From an uncultured Prevotellaceae bacterium (GTDB taxonomy: Bacteria; Bacteroidota; Bacteroidia; Bacteroidales; Bacteroidaceae): a DNA stretch of 64,000 nucleotides. Made by a program: the position numbers and the translations under genes. Positions 34,463-42,850 of the stretch are shown piece by piece; the stretch's first letter is position 1, and each line of letters opens with the position of its first letter. The notes beneath the pieces are model-generated. The model saw only the letters and a list, made by a program, of their open reading frames with translations, was not told the DNA's origin and made no database searches. The stretch is taken from NCBI GenBank assembly GCA_900315105.1, contig OMXX01000016.1, positions 1 to 64,000 on the forward strand, in the 5' to 3' direction.

Positions 34463-35380
34463 ATGGTTGTACCTTTAAAAAGCAATCTCTCGATTCCTGG
34501 AACCAGGTTTCGTTCTTTTTATACATTCGACTGTGGCAACACAGTGGCGGTGTATGATGTAACCTCGATTTATGGCCTTAATCAGTTGATAGGTCATACA
34601 AAGTTTAATAACAAAGAATACGGTGAGGTGTTATATCGGGGTGAAACAAAGCTTCATTCTGGCCTTGTGCCGTCACTTTTCAGAGGATGTAAGGGTACGA
34701 CGAGATGGGATCAAGTATCTCCACTTGTAAACAAAATTTTGAAATCAGATGAAATAAAGAATGCGATGAACGCAGGGGGAGACCATAAATTGGCACGACA
34801 TAAGGCGGAAGGGATGCTTCAACATTATGGTATTCAGACAAGGTTCATTGATCTGGTTGATAATCATTGGGTTGCGTTATGGATGGGGTTAAACAAATGT
34901 TGCGAGACCAAGAAGATACAACATTATTATCACTATGAGAGACGTAGAATACCTTTAGTGGAATTGGTTACAGGGAAGCCAATTAAAGATGAAGACTTGT
35001 ATCAATATATCCTAATGCTGGCGCTCCCGAAGTCGGTTAATCCTCCAATAGATGGAATTGAGTTGACAGACGAGTTTGTAAAGATAGATTTAAGGCAGGC
35101 ATTACCCTCGGTATTTCTTAGGCCACACTCGCAGCATGGGTTGGTGGCGAGAAAGAAGGTCAATCCAAGTAAATATGCAAAGGATTATGACATGGCAACG
35201 CAAGTGATAGGGATTTTAAGGATAAGGATAGATTTTGCAGACCAGTGGCTTGGTAACGGACAACTGCTTTCGCAAGACAATCTGTTTCCAAACGCAATGA
35301 ATGATTATGGGTATGATTTGTTACTGCAGTTGCCTAAAGACTTCATTCCAAAAAACTTTGCAATAGCGAAATATGTCTGA
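34463..35380 (+). CDS. FRG-domain protein
   Basis: About 305 residues from ATG 34463; GTG 34415 would add 16 residues and overlap the upstream relic's stop. It has the FRG domain (PF08867): EVLYRGETKLHSGLVPSLFRG, then HKAEGMLQHYGIQTRFIDLVDNHWVALWMGL, corresponding to the family's Q-H-Y-G-x-x-T-R-L-x-D pattern. FRG proteins are of unknown biochemical function, are frequent in accessory and phage-defence regions, and may act as effectors. Here the gene is inserted between two copies of a sugar transferase, with no glycan link of its own. Confidence 0.8.
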   Translation: MVVPLKSNLSIPGTRFRSFYTFDCGNTVAVYDVTSIYGLNQLIGHTKFNNKEYGEVLYRGETKLHSGLVPSLFRGCKGTTRWDQVSPLVNKILKSDEIKNAMNAGGDHKLARHKAEGMLQHYGIQTRFIDLVDNHWVALWMGLNKCCETKKIQHYYHYERRRIPLVELVTGKPIKDEDLYQYILMLALPKSVNPPIDGIELTDEFVKIDLRQALPSVFLRPHSQHGLVARKKVNPSKYAKDYDMATQVIGILRIRIDFADQWLGNGQLLSQDNLFPNAMNDYGYDLLLQLPKDFIPKNFAIAKYV

Positions 35381-35423
35381 TAGAACATTTCGCGTACTGG
35401 AGTTATTAAGAAAATATGTTGTT

Positions 35424-36077
35424 ATGTTTTTGAAGTGGATATTTGACAGAGTAGTTGCCTTGGTGGGACTACTTTTTTTGTGGCCTATATTGCTGATAGT
35501 GGCGGTGCTGGTGAAGGTGAAGATGCCGGGCGGCCCTGCGTTCTTTGTGCAGAAGAGAGTGGGGAAGGGCGGCAAGTTGTTCAACTGCCACAAATTCCGT
35601 TCGATGACGGTGAAGCATAATGGCAGCACAGTTTCCGTGGCTGGGGATTCTAGAATCACACCTCTTGGAGCTAAATTAAGACACTGGAAGCTAGATGAAC
35701 TGCCGGGGCTGTGGGATGTGCTCATCGGTAATATGAGTTTCGTCGGTCCCCGCCCCGATGTGCCCGGGTATGCAGATAAGTTGCAAGGGGATGACCGTGA
35801 TGTCCTGAAACTTCGTCCTGGTATCACTGGGCCAGCAACGTTGAAATATAGGCTGGAAGATGAGATGATTTCTGAGTATGTGACTCAGAAACAGGCCGCT
35901 GGTGATACACGACCCATGCAGGAGATAGCTGTAGAGTACAATGATACTGTTATTTACCCAGACAAGGTTCGGTTGAACTGCTATTACTACAGGCACTATT
36001 CGTTTGTGAAGGATATACAGATGATACTCTGTACTGTGCTTGGAAAGAAGATGGAATATGCGGGAGAGGTGATTTAG
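35424..36077 (+). CDS. Initiating sugar-phosphate transferase (PglC/WcaJ-type PGT), copy 2
   Basis: About 217 residues from ATG 35424; the frame is open from 35373, but the earlier start overlaps the FRG gene and adds unrelated residues. It has the same motifs as copy 1: re-entrant helix DRVVALVGLLFLWPILLIVAVLV, FNCHKFRSM, LDELPGLWDVL, GNMSFVGPRPDVPGY and YPDKVRLNCYYYRHYSF. Nucleotide identity to copy 1 is high in the middle and end, suggesting recent duplication or gene conversion. Two initiating transferases could start two different glycans, or one may be redundant. Confidence 0.92.
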   Translation: MFLKWIFDRVVALVGLLFLWPILLIVAVLVKVKMPGGPAFFVQKRVGKGGKLFNCHKFRSMTVKHNGSTVSVAGDSRITPLGAKLRHWKLDELPGLWDVLIGNMSFVGPRPDVPGYADKLQGDDRDVLKLRPGITGPATLKYRLEDEMISEYVTQKQAAGDTRPMQEIAVEYNDTVIYPDKVRLNCYYYRHYSFVKDIQMILCTVLGKKMEYAGEVI

Positions 36078-36134
36078 TTTCATGATTCACGTTTCAAGTG
36101 GTTATGAAAGGAATACTAAAAGGTAAAGGTAAGA

Positions 36135-39100
36135 ATGATTCGCTGGTTACACATATCAGACCTTCATTTGGGTAGTACGGATTTCTCTACAGACGAGTTG
36201 AGAGACGAGTTGCCCGTATTCCTCAGAAAAGAGGGATTCAGGTGCGACTATGTGTTCTGCACCGGCGACATCAAGACCGCCGGACCAGGTGACAAAGGAT
36301 TCACGGATGACATGGCAGCGTATCTGAAAGATATATGTATGGCTGTTGGAGTGCCAGTAGAAAAGCTTTTTATCGTGCCAGGTAATCATGACATCAACAG
36401 AGAAATCAATACAAGGAAAGATGCCATCAAGAAGGTGATGTTCCAACGCTGGGGCTATTATGACCCGGCAAAGGGAATCATCAACCCTGAAGACATGGTT
36501 GCTATCATGGAGGGAGAAAAGGACTTTGTCGATTTTGTTAGCAAGGTGTTGCCAACCGACCGAGTTGCGCTCTATGGTAATCCAGAAAGACCTCACTTTA
36601 CAGTTGAAACGGAGGACTTCAACATCCTTCATGTAGATACTAACATTGCCCATACTGAAGGGCAGGAATCTACTGATCTGATTGTTGGTACTCATGCACT
36701 CTATAAGGAATTAAAGCAGCTGAACGAGCATAAACCAACCATTCTGCTGACTCACTATCCTTTTACCTCATTACTGCAGGACGAGAATAAATATCTTTCG
36801 GCTGTGCTTCAGAAGAATGAGATAAGACTATGGCTTGCTGGCCATGAACATGACCAAGTGCTTCAGCGAATTCACTATCTTGATCAGTTTCAGGCCGGAG
36901 AGCTAAGACATGAGGATAAGGCGAATGCGACAATCCTTATAGGAGAATATAATCCAAAGACATGTAGGGGATATGTGACCGCTTATTCTTGGTTTCCAGA
37001 AGGATGGGCAAAGTATCCACTGCTCGATTTGGATAACAAGAGTCACGTCGACCGTTATGATTTTGAACTGAAGCCAAAAGCCTTTGACGGCCATTCAAAA
37101 GAATATGTTGCAGCTCAGGAGGCTAATAAGGAACATTATCACAGATTACCTAATGTGGTTGAAAAAGCACTTCTGCCATCCGTCGTTGATGACGATACGC
37201 TTACAACGCTTGGTGAGCTGCTGGAAGAATCGTGGCAGACTGATAAACCGCATGTCATTATGTTGGCCGATGGCGGTATGGGTAAGACCACAATGCTTCT
37301 GAATTATTGTAGAGAAACCGATGATGCTGTATTGTATGCATCAGCAGAAAACTTAGCAACCTGCGGAATTGGTATCGAAGAGTACCTGAGAGACCGAATT
37401 TATGAGGGTGATAAGGAACTTATGCATAACAGTCTGTTGGTAAAAGGCACAAGGCCAACACTTACGCTGATTGTGGACGGTCTGAATGAGGTAGACGGAC
37501 GCTCGGAGAACTTGTTTATCAGGGATATACAAAGGCTTAACACACTAAACGGTTTGAGAATTGTAGTGTCATCCCGGTCGAATTTTACGTTACGTTATAG
37601 TATGACCGGCTATAGGCCAACAACATTACAGCCTTTAGAAGACGATCAGATAAGCAGCTATTTCTCAACGGACGAATGGAATAGAATTGTTGGTTCCGTG
37701 TCGCTTCATCGTTTGTTGAGAAACCCGATGATGGTGACAGTGTATAAGGAAATTTGTCCTGTCATTGAAGAATATCGAAATGTAGAGTTCTTAGACTGGA
37801 CATTGCCAGTAAAAAACTCAACGGATTTGTTCCACGATTATTATGTGGCTCAGATAGCTCTGATGATGAAACGCGGCGCTGTTGAAGGTGGCAAAATACT
37901 GCAAGCAGCGATTTGTCTCAGGAGAGTATTGCCAGATATTGCTTATGTCTATGAACGTGAACGCAGGATGAACCTTCAAGATAAGGACTTTAGGGAAATG
38001 TTAAGCAACTTGCTTCAAAATATTTCCATCAATGAAGGCGAGTTTGCATCAATACAGGAGTACTACCGACAAACGGAACTGCCTAATTTGAATACATTAA
38101 GCGTCACCGAGTTGCTCATTACAGAATTAAGGTTGCTTTATCGGGAAAACGGAATCACGGCTTTCCCACACCAGATGTACCGGGACTATTTGTCTGCTCA
38201 GTGGATTATGCGCCAGTCAGAAAATTCTGCTAACATAGAAGACTTGTGGAATAGCAGACAATTTCCATATTCAGTGATGACACATATCAGACAAGGAAGT
38301 GGTGCCTATTGGCACGATGGCATTGCCTCTACTGTTCATCAAGTGGAACGGGGTAGAAAAGACGATAATAGTCGAAATCTTATAGAGAATCTTTTGTTGT
38401 GTTTCCCTGCTACTGATGAAAGTGGCGTGCCAGACTATTCCGGGTTATGGCTTAAGGGACATCAATTGCCTGTCAACAATGTGGGTGCAGAGAAGATTAC
38501 ATTGAGAGAGGCAGAAATTGACGAGGTAACACTTGGATTATCGTCAGGTGATTTGAAATTGCATCTTCACCTTTGCTTGTCAGAGAATCACGAATATCTT
38601 GCCACTATCGTTGAAAAAGAATTCGGACAAGGTCGAGAACTGAATATCTTCTCACTGAACGATTATTCATTGGTATATGCTTATTCTCTGGATAAAAAGA
38701 TTGCCAAGATAGAATTTCATGGAAAAAGGCTATTTGTTGTTGCAAGCAATCTGTTGGTATTTGAATATAACGAAAGAGAAGGCTGGCGCTATACAGGAGA
38801 GATTGGAGGGAGCCGTGGAACCGTGATGCAGCGATTGGCGAAAATTATATTGGCTGATGATGTACTGTATATGTATTATAACAATCGCTTGGTGACGTAT
38901 CATCTTTCTGACTGCCATCGTATTGGAATTGCGAATGGAAAGTTCTGGGATAATCTTGCAGAAGGCGAAGACGTTACTTCATTAGGACAGACTATCCCAT
39001 GGAATAAAGGACGTCGAAGGCAAACTGACATCGTGTCGGAAGTTGGTGATGATACTTATCGGGTGAGATCGTATGGTGACGGGCGATTATCGGTAGAATG

Positions 39101-40145
39101 TGGTGATGAGATAGACTGTGTGCTGGCGCAAGGTAAAACCCTGTTGCTGGATGCTGCTATTTCAGGAGATGGGAAACGTGCGGTGACGCTAGGATTACAT
39201 CTTCAGGGAGGTAAGAGGAAGGTGCAACTATGGGATTTGGACAATGAGCAAAAGATAGCAGAATTGGAATGCCCACCAGTAATAAAAAATATCCACTTGT
39301 CGGAAACCGGTGAATGGATTTTAGGAGAAACAGAAGGAAAAACGTGGGTTTTTTATTGTGAGGACGCTATCGAATTCTGGTATGATGAACATTTTGTCTC
39401 GAATCACGCAGGGAGGCTTATTACCTATGAAGACAATGTGATAAGAAGGAATGGGCAATCTTTGAGTTTATTCAACCTGTTTAATGGAGGAGAAACGGAA
39501 TTGGATTGCCCTGTGGCGAATCCCAAGTTGGTATGTTTTCTACCAACTGGTGATTTGGCTGCAGTAGATAGTAGTGGACGGATGCTGGTATGGAATAGTA
39601 CCTGGAATGGGAATCGGCTAACTAGATCTATGGAAGGACAAGAAATATTGTCTATCCAAGCCATTCATGGTCAGCCCTACATAGCTGTTTTTACAAAAGA
39701 TCAACTGATAAGAATTTATCACACAGGAAATGGTCAATGCCTAAGGAAATATGCTGGACACTCAATTGCCAAGCAGGTAGTGGTGCATCAGGAGATACCG
39801 TTGATTGCTGCATCAGACGGATTCCGTCATTTGGAAACTCGTAACTACTACGAGAAGACTGCTGGAGGTAGAAAGATGGGCTGGTGGTATGAAAATAAGT
39901 ACGAGCCCAAAGGGCATGTCATTGATGGTGATATATTGGATATCGCTTTTAATGTGAGGAATCAACAACTTGTGGCAATATTGGCCAATGGTAAGATCAT
40001 GTTTTGTAATGACAAATATTGCGAATATCAGGATTCATTACAAATCATCACGGCATTGAATGTAGATGCCTATGATTTTAGTGAATGTATTTGTTCAAAG
40101 GAAATAAAAGAACTGTTGAGACGTAATGGAGCTTTAGTAAATTAG
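36135..40145 (+). CDS. Metallophosphoesterase-STAND NTPase-propeller protein, candidate defence protein
   Basis: A 1336-residue three-part protein. Residues 1-270 form a calcineurin-like phosphoesterase with all metal motifs: D9-x-H11, GD45, GNHD (84-86), H207, and GHEH (H237, H239). Residues 370-700 form a STAND/NACHT-type NTPase with Walker A GGMGKT (380-385), Walker B LIVDGLNEVD (D448) and a sensor region ending VVSSRSN. The C-terminal ~550 residues have repeated four-strand blade-like units (VQLWDLDNEQKIAELE, IRIYHTGNGQCLRKYAGH) typical of a WD40-like beta-propeller sensor. STAND proteins with an N-terminal effector and C-terminal sensor repeats are established phage sensors (Avs, bNACHT). 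The trigger and effector substrate here are unknown. It stands alone, 32 bp before the second aminotransferase. Confidence 0.85.
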   Translation: MIRWLHISDLHLGSTDFSTDELRDELPVFLRKEGFRCDYVFCTGDIKTAGPGDKGFTDDMAAYLKDICMAVGVPVEKLFIVPGNHDINREINTRKDAIKKVMFQRWGYYDPAKGIINPEDMVAIMEGEKDFVDFVSKVLPTDRVALYGNPERPHFTVETEDFNILHVDTNIAHTEGQESTDLIVGTHALYKELKQLNEHKPTILLTHYPFTSLLQDENKYLSAVLQKNEIRLWLAGHEHDQVLQRIHYLDQFQAGELRHEDKANATILIGEYNPKTCRGYVTAYSWFPEGWAKYPLLDLDNKSHVDRYDFELKPKAFDGHSKEYVAAQEANKEHYHRLPNVVEKALLPSVVDDDTLTTLGELLEESWQTDKPHVIMLADGGMGKTTMLLNYCRETDDAVLYASAENLATCGIGIEEYLRDRIYEGDKELMHNSLLVKGTRPTLTLIVDGLNEVDGRSENLFIRDIQRLNTLNGLRIVVSSRSNFTLRYSMTGYRPTTLQPLEDDQISSYFSTDEWNRIVGSVSLHRLLRNPMMVTVYKEICPVIEEYRNVEFLDWTLPVKNSTDLFHDYYVAQIALMMKRGAVEGGKILQAAICLRRVLPDIAYVYERERRMNLQDKDFREMLSNLLQNISINEGEFASIQEYYRQTELPNLNTLSVTELLITELRLLYRENGITAFPHQMYRDYLSAQWIMRQSENSANIEDLWNSRQFPYSVMTHIRQGSGAYWHDGIASTVHQVERGRKDDNSRNLIENLLLCFPATDESGVPDYSGLWLKGHQLPVNNVGAEKITLREAEIDEVTLGLSSGDLKLHLHLCLSENHEYLATIVEKEFGQGRELNIFSLNDYSLVYAYSLDKKIAKIEFHGKRLFVVASNLLVFEYNEREGWRYTGEIGGSRGTVMQRLAKIILADDVLYMYYNNRLVTYHLSDCHRIGIANGKFWDNLAEGEDVTSLGQTIPWNKGRRRQTDIVSEVGDDTYRVRSYGDGRLSVECGDEIDCVLAQGKTLLLDAAISGDGKRAVTLGLHLQGGKRKVQLWDLDNEQKIAELECPPVIKNIHLSETGEWILGETEGKTWVFYCEDAIEFWYDEHFVSNHAGRLITYEDNVIRRNGQSLSLFNLFNGGETELDCPVANPKLVCFLPTGDLAAVDSSGRMLVWNSTWNGNRLTRSMEGQEILSIQAIHGQPYIAVFTKDQLIRIYHTGNGQCLRKYAGHSIAKQVVVHQEIPLIAASDGFRHLETRNYYEKTAGGRKMGWWYENKYEPKGHVIDGDILDIAFNVRNQQLVAILANGKIMFCNDKYCEYQDSLQIITALNVDAYDFSECICSKEIKELLRRNGALVN

Positions 40146-40176
40146 AACCCAAAGAAAGAAATAAAAAAATAATACT

Positions 40177-41463
40177 ATGTCAGAAAGAAAGAGAATTTAT
40201 CTGTGCCTTGCTCACATGAGCGAGGACGGAATGGAACAGAAGTACGTTAAAGAAGCATTCGATACCAATTGGGTAGTTCCCCTGGGCCCGAATGTGAATG
40301 GGTTTGAGAAAGACCTTGAAGAGTTCGTCGGCGAAGGAAAGCGTGTGGTTGCTTTGTCAGCCGGTACGGCAGCGGTGCATCTGGGACTGCTGGCCTCTGG
40401 CGTCAAGCCAGGTGATGAGGTCATCGTGCAGAGCTTCACGTTCTGCGCATCAACGCACCCCGTGACCTATCTGGGAGCCACCCCCGTGTTCGTGGACTCA
40501 GAACCCGACACATGGAACATCGACCCGGAACTTTTGGAGAAAGCCATTATTGATCGTAAGGAGAAGACAGGAAAGTATCCTGCAGCTATTGTTCCAGTGG
40601 CTCTCTACGGTATGCCATATAAGGCTGACCGCATCATGGAGATTGCCAATAAATATGGAATCCCCGTGGTGGAAGATGCCGCTGAGGGCTTTGGCTCGAA
40701 GTACAAAGGTCAGACGTTGGGCACATTCGGTAAATATGGCGTACTGTCGTTCAACGGCAACAAGATGATTACCACCTCCGGCGGTGGCGCACTTATCACC
40801 GAGGATGAGGACCATTGGCGCGAAATCATGATGTATGCTACTCAGTATCGTGAGAGCTACCCCTACTACCAGCATGAGAAGATAGGATATAACTATCGTA
40901 TGAGTAATATTTGTGCAGGTATTGGTCGTGGTCAGATGACAGTGGTGAATGACCATCTCGCTCATCATAAGCATGTGCAGGCTCTTTATGAGGAACTTTT
41001 GAAGGACGTGAAAGGTGTTCATGTGCACAGTCAACCAGATGAATGGTCAATGGTCAACGGTCAACGGTCAATGGTTTACGACAGCAACTACTGGCTGTGC
41101 ACCATCACTATTGACGAGAACGTGAAGGTGAAGGGCCAGGAGGATGCTTATAAGACCATTGTGACGGGTGCTGTCGGTGGTGCAGCCGGTGTCATCCATG
41201 CTGCTGCCTCTGCTCATACCGATTGTGAGCCCAATGCCAACGTAGAAGCTATGCGAGTAGCACTCGACAAGGCGCAGATTGAGGCAAGACCTGTATGGAA
41301 GCCGATGCACAAGCAGCCTTGCTACAAAGATGTCCCTGCTTATGTTAATGGCGTATCAGAAGCTTTATTCAAGGTTGGCATGTGTCTGCCTGCCGGTCCA
41401 TACGTCACCGATGATGATGTAAGGTACATCGTTGACACCATCAAGGCAAACATCATCGGATGA
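40177..41463 (+). CDS. PLP-dependent sugar aminotransferase (PglE/LegC-like), copy 2
   Basis: A 428-residue close paralogue of the protein at 5824-7080, with the same PLP-lysine motif (SFNGNKMITTSGGG) and the same extra segment near residue 310. It is even closer to the partial copy at the right edge. Between HSQPD and YDSNYWLC it carries EWSMVNGQRSMV, coded by GGTCAATGGTCAACGGTCAA word repeats (41041-41078), an in-frame insertion where copy 1 has only ATGE. Together with the sugar transferase at 35424 it may form a bacillosamine-type initiation module. It ends in an ATGA overlap with a small ORF. Confidence 0.9.
   Translation: MSERKRIYLCLAHMSEDGMEQKYVKEAFDTNWVVPLGPNVNGFEKDLEEFVGEGKRVVALSAGTAAVHLGLLASGVKPGDEVIVQSFTFCASTHPVTYLGATPVFVDSEPDTWNIDPELLEKAIIDRKEKTGKYPAAIVPVALYGMPYKADRIMEIANKYGIPVVEDAAEGFGSKYKGQTLGTFGKYGVLSFNGNKMITTSGGGALITEDEDHWREIMMYATQYRESYPYYQHEKIGYNYRMSNICAGIGRGQMTVVNDHLAHHKHVQALYEELLKDVKGVHVHSQPDEWSMVNGQRSMVYDSNYWLCTITIDENVKVKGQEDAYKTIVTGAVGGAAGVIHAAASAHTDCEPNANVEAMRVALDKAQIEARPVWKPMHKQPCYKDVPAYVNGVSEALFKVGMCLPAGPYVTDDDVRYIVDTIKANIIG
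41041..41078 (+). repeat. Word-repeat insertion inside aminotransferase copy 2
   Basis: Words GGTCAAT, GGTCAAC, GGTCAAC, GGTCAAT in tandem form about 36 bp in frame. The corresponding site in copy 1 (about 6684) is short and non-repetitive, while copy 3 (about 63554) has a different word insertion at the same place. Confidence 0.85.
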
Positions 41464-41588
41464 AAGACTTCCTAAAAGGGGTATGGGCGTTTTGCTCATA
41501 CCTCTTTTGGCCGCAATGGGGAAGAAAGCGCCGTGCAGAACAGCAGGCATATGAGGCTCGCCTCGACGAGGCGATGAAGCAGAAATAA
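41460..41588 (+). CDS. Small basic protein (42 aa) coupled to the aminotransferase
   Basis: ATG at 41460 overlaps the aminotransferase stop (ATGA). The frame encodes MKDFLKGVWAFCSYLFWPQW followed by a highly charged helix ending MKQK. An aromatic, amphipathic N-terminus plus a charged tail could sit at the membrane surface. No family is recognised. Translational coupling and balanced codons support it being real, but it is short. Confidence 0.5.
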   Translation: MKDFLKGVWAFCSYLFWPQWGRKRRAEQQAYEARLDEAMKQK

Positions 41589-41647
41589 GAAAGCATGTAC
41601 TCTGCCTTCCGTAGGGGAATCTGTGCTCATCTGCTGAAGCCGAGGGC

Positions 41648-42835
41648 GTGAATTTGCCTATTAAGACCATCATATTGTCATACGCCATGGATCAAGGACG
41701 ACCAGGCAAGTATCTCTCGAATGCTAGGCTGAAGAATATTATCGGAAGAGTGGGCCGTGCAGGACGAGAGCGGTATGGGACGGTGATAGTGCCAACAGTA
41801 TATAGGAATAGTTATCTAATGAAACTACTCAAAGAGGCATTAAGCCCAAATGACCGCCATTTAGAGAAGATGAGAGGCACACTCTATGACTTGATAAATT
41901 ATCTTGTAAGTAAGAAGATTATCAACAATGATGCTGACGTTAATCAGTTGCTGTCTGTGACCACCTTTTCGGATGCTATCGATGAAATGATTATCAGAAG
42001 CACGGATGACAATTTGGAAAATCTGGATGTTGATGTGATGGTCACAAACTCACTTGCATACACATTGTCGGACGATAACAAGAAGGAAGCCCTGAAAAAG
42101 GTATTTGGTGTGAGATATAATGAGTTGAAGGCAAATACAGAAGATGATAAGTACCAGCTACTGAAAGCGACAGGACTCAATATGAGAGAATTGGAGTATT
42201 TGGAGGGTTATATGACAGAAGATAAGATAGCCATTGCAACAGAAGCTAGCACAGTGCTTGATGAAGACTTTGTGTCATTGATGTTAGATTGTGTGATGGG
42301 AATGCCTTCTGTAAAAGACAGACTAGAATATGACTCCAAGAAAAAGCAAAAGTTGTTGGCAGATATAGAAAGACTTAAGCATGTAGCTATATTGTGGATG
42401 AAAGGATTGCAGTACCATGAGATAGCGAGGGAAGCAGAGATCGGTGTGGACGAAGCTATTCTACTAGTGATGTACTTGCAAGGCACGGTACACGACAAGA
42501 CAGCAAAATTGCTGGCCTATCTTCGCGAGGCAGAAGGGCTTGATAACCCAATGACCCTGTATTGGCCCGAGTATCTCAGGCTTGGCATATGTAGAAGACT
42601 GATGTATGAATTTCATAAGTTGAAGATTTCAGAGAGAATACAACTGCACGTCCTGATGCAGTATTATCTGAAATCGGGCCATAATATTAATGCATACGAT
42701 TTTATGAAGCAGTTTTTGATAGAGGAAAAGAACGACATATATTCATATATGAGAAATGAAGGATATCCAAGAATGGTTATTAATAATCTGATGGATACTA
42801 TAGGTTTTATTGAGAGAAATGAACAGCAAAAATAA
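41648..42835 (+). pseudogene. 5'-truncated DEAD/DEAH helicase, C-terminal part
   Basis: The frame opens in helicase motif V (AEAEGVNLPIKTIIL, read from about 41630) and continues with motif VI, NIIGRVGRAGRERYGTVIV, then a ~330-residue helical C-terminal region. The whole ATP-binding half (motifs I-III) is missing. Upstream in the same frame a TAG at about 41605 interrupts residual similarity. The DNA before that belongs to the aminotransferase module, so the break is probably a recombination junction. GTG 41648 or ATG 41690 could start a shortened protein. The original helicase may have belonged to a defence system; it now stands 15 bp before rdrA and may only provide transcription. Confidence 0.75.
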
Positions 42836-42850
42836 AGCTCCAGAACGATT

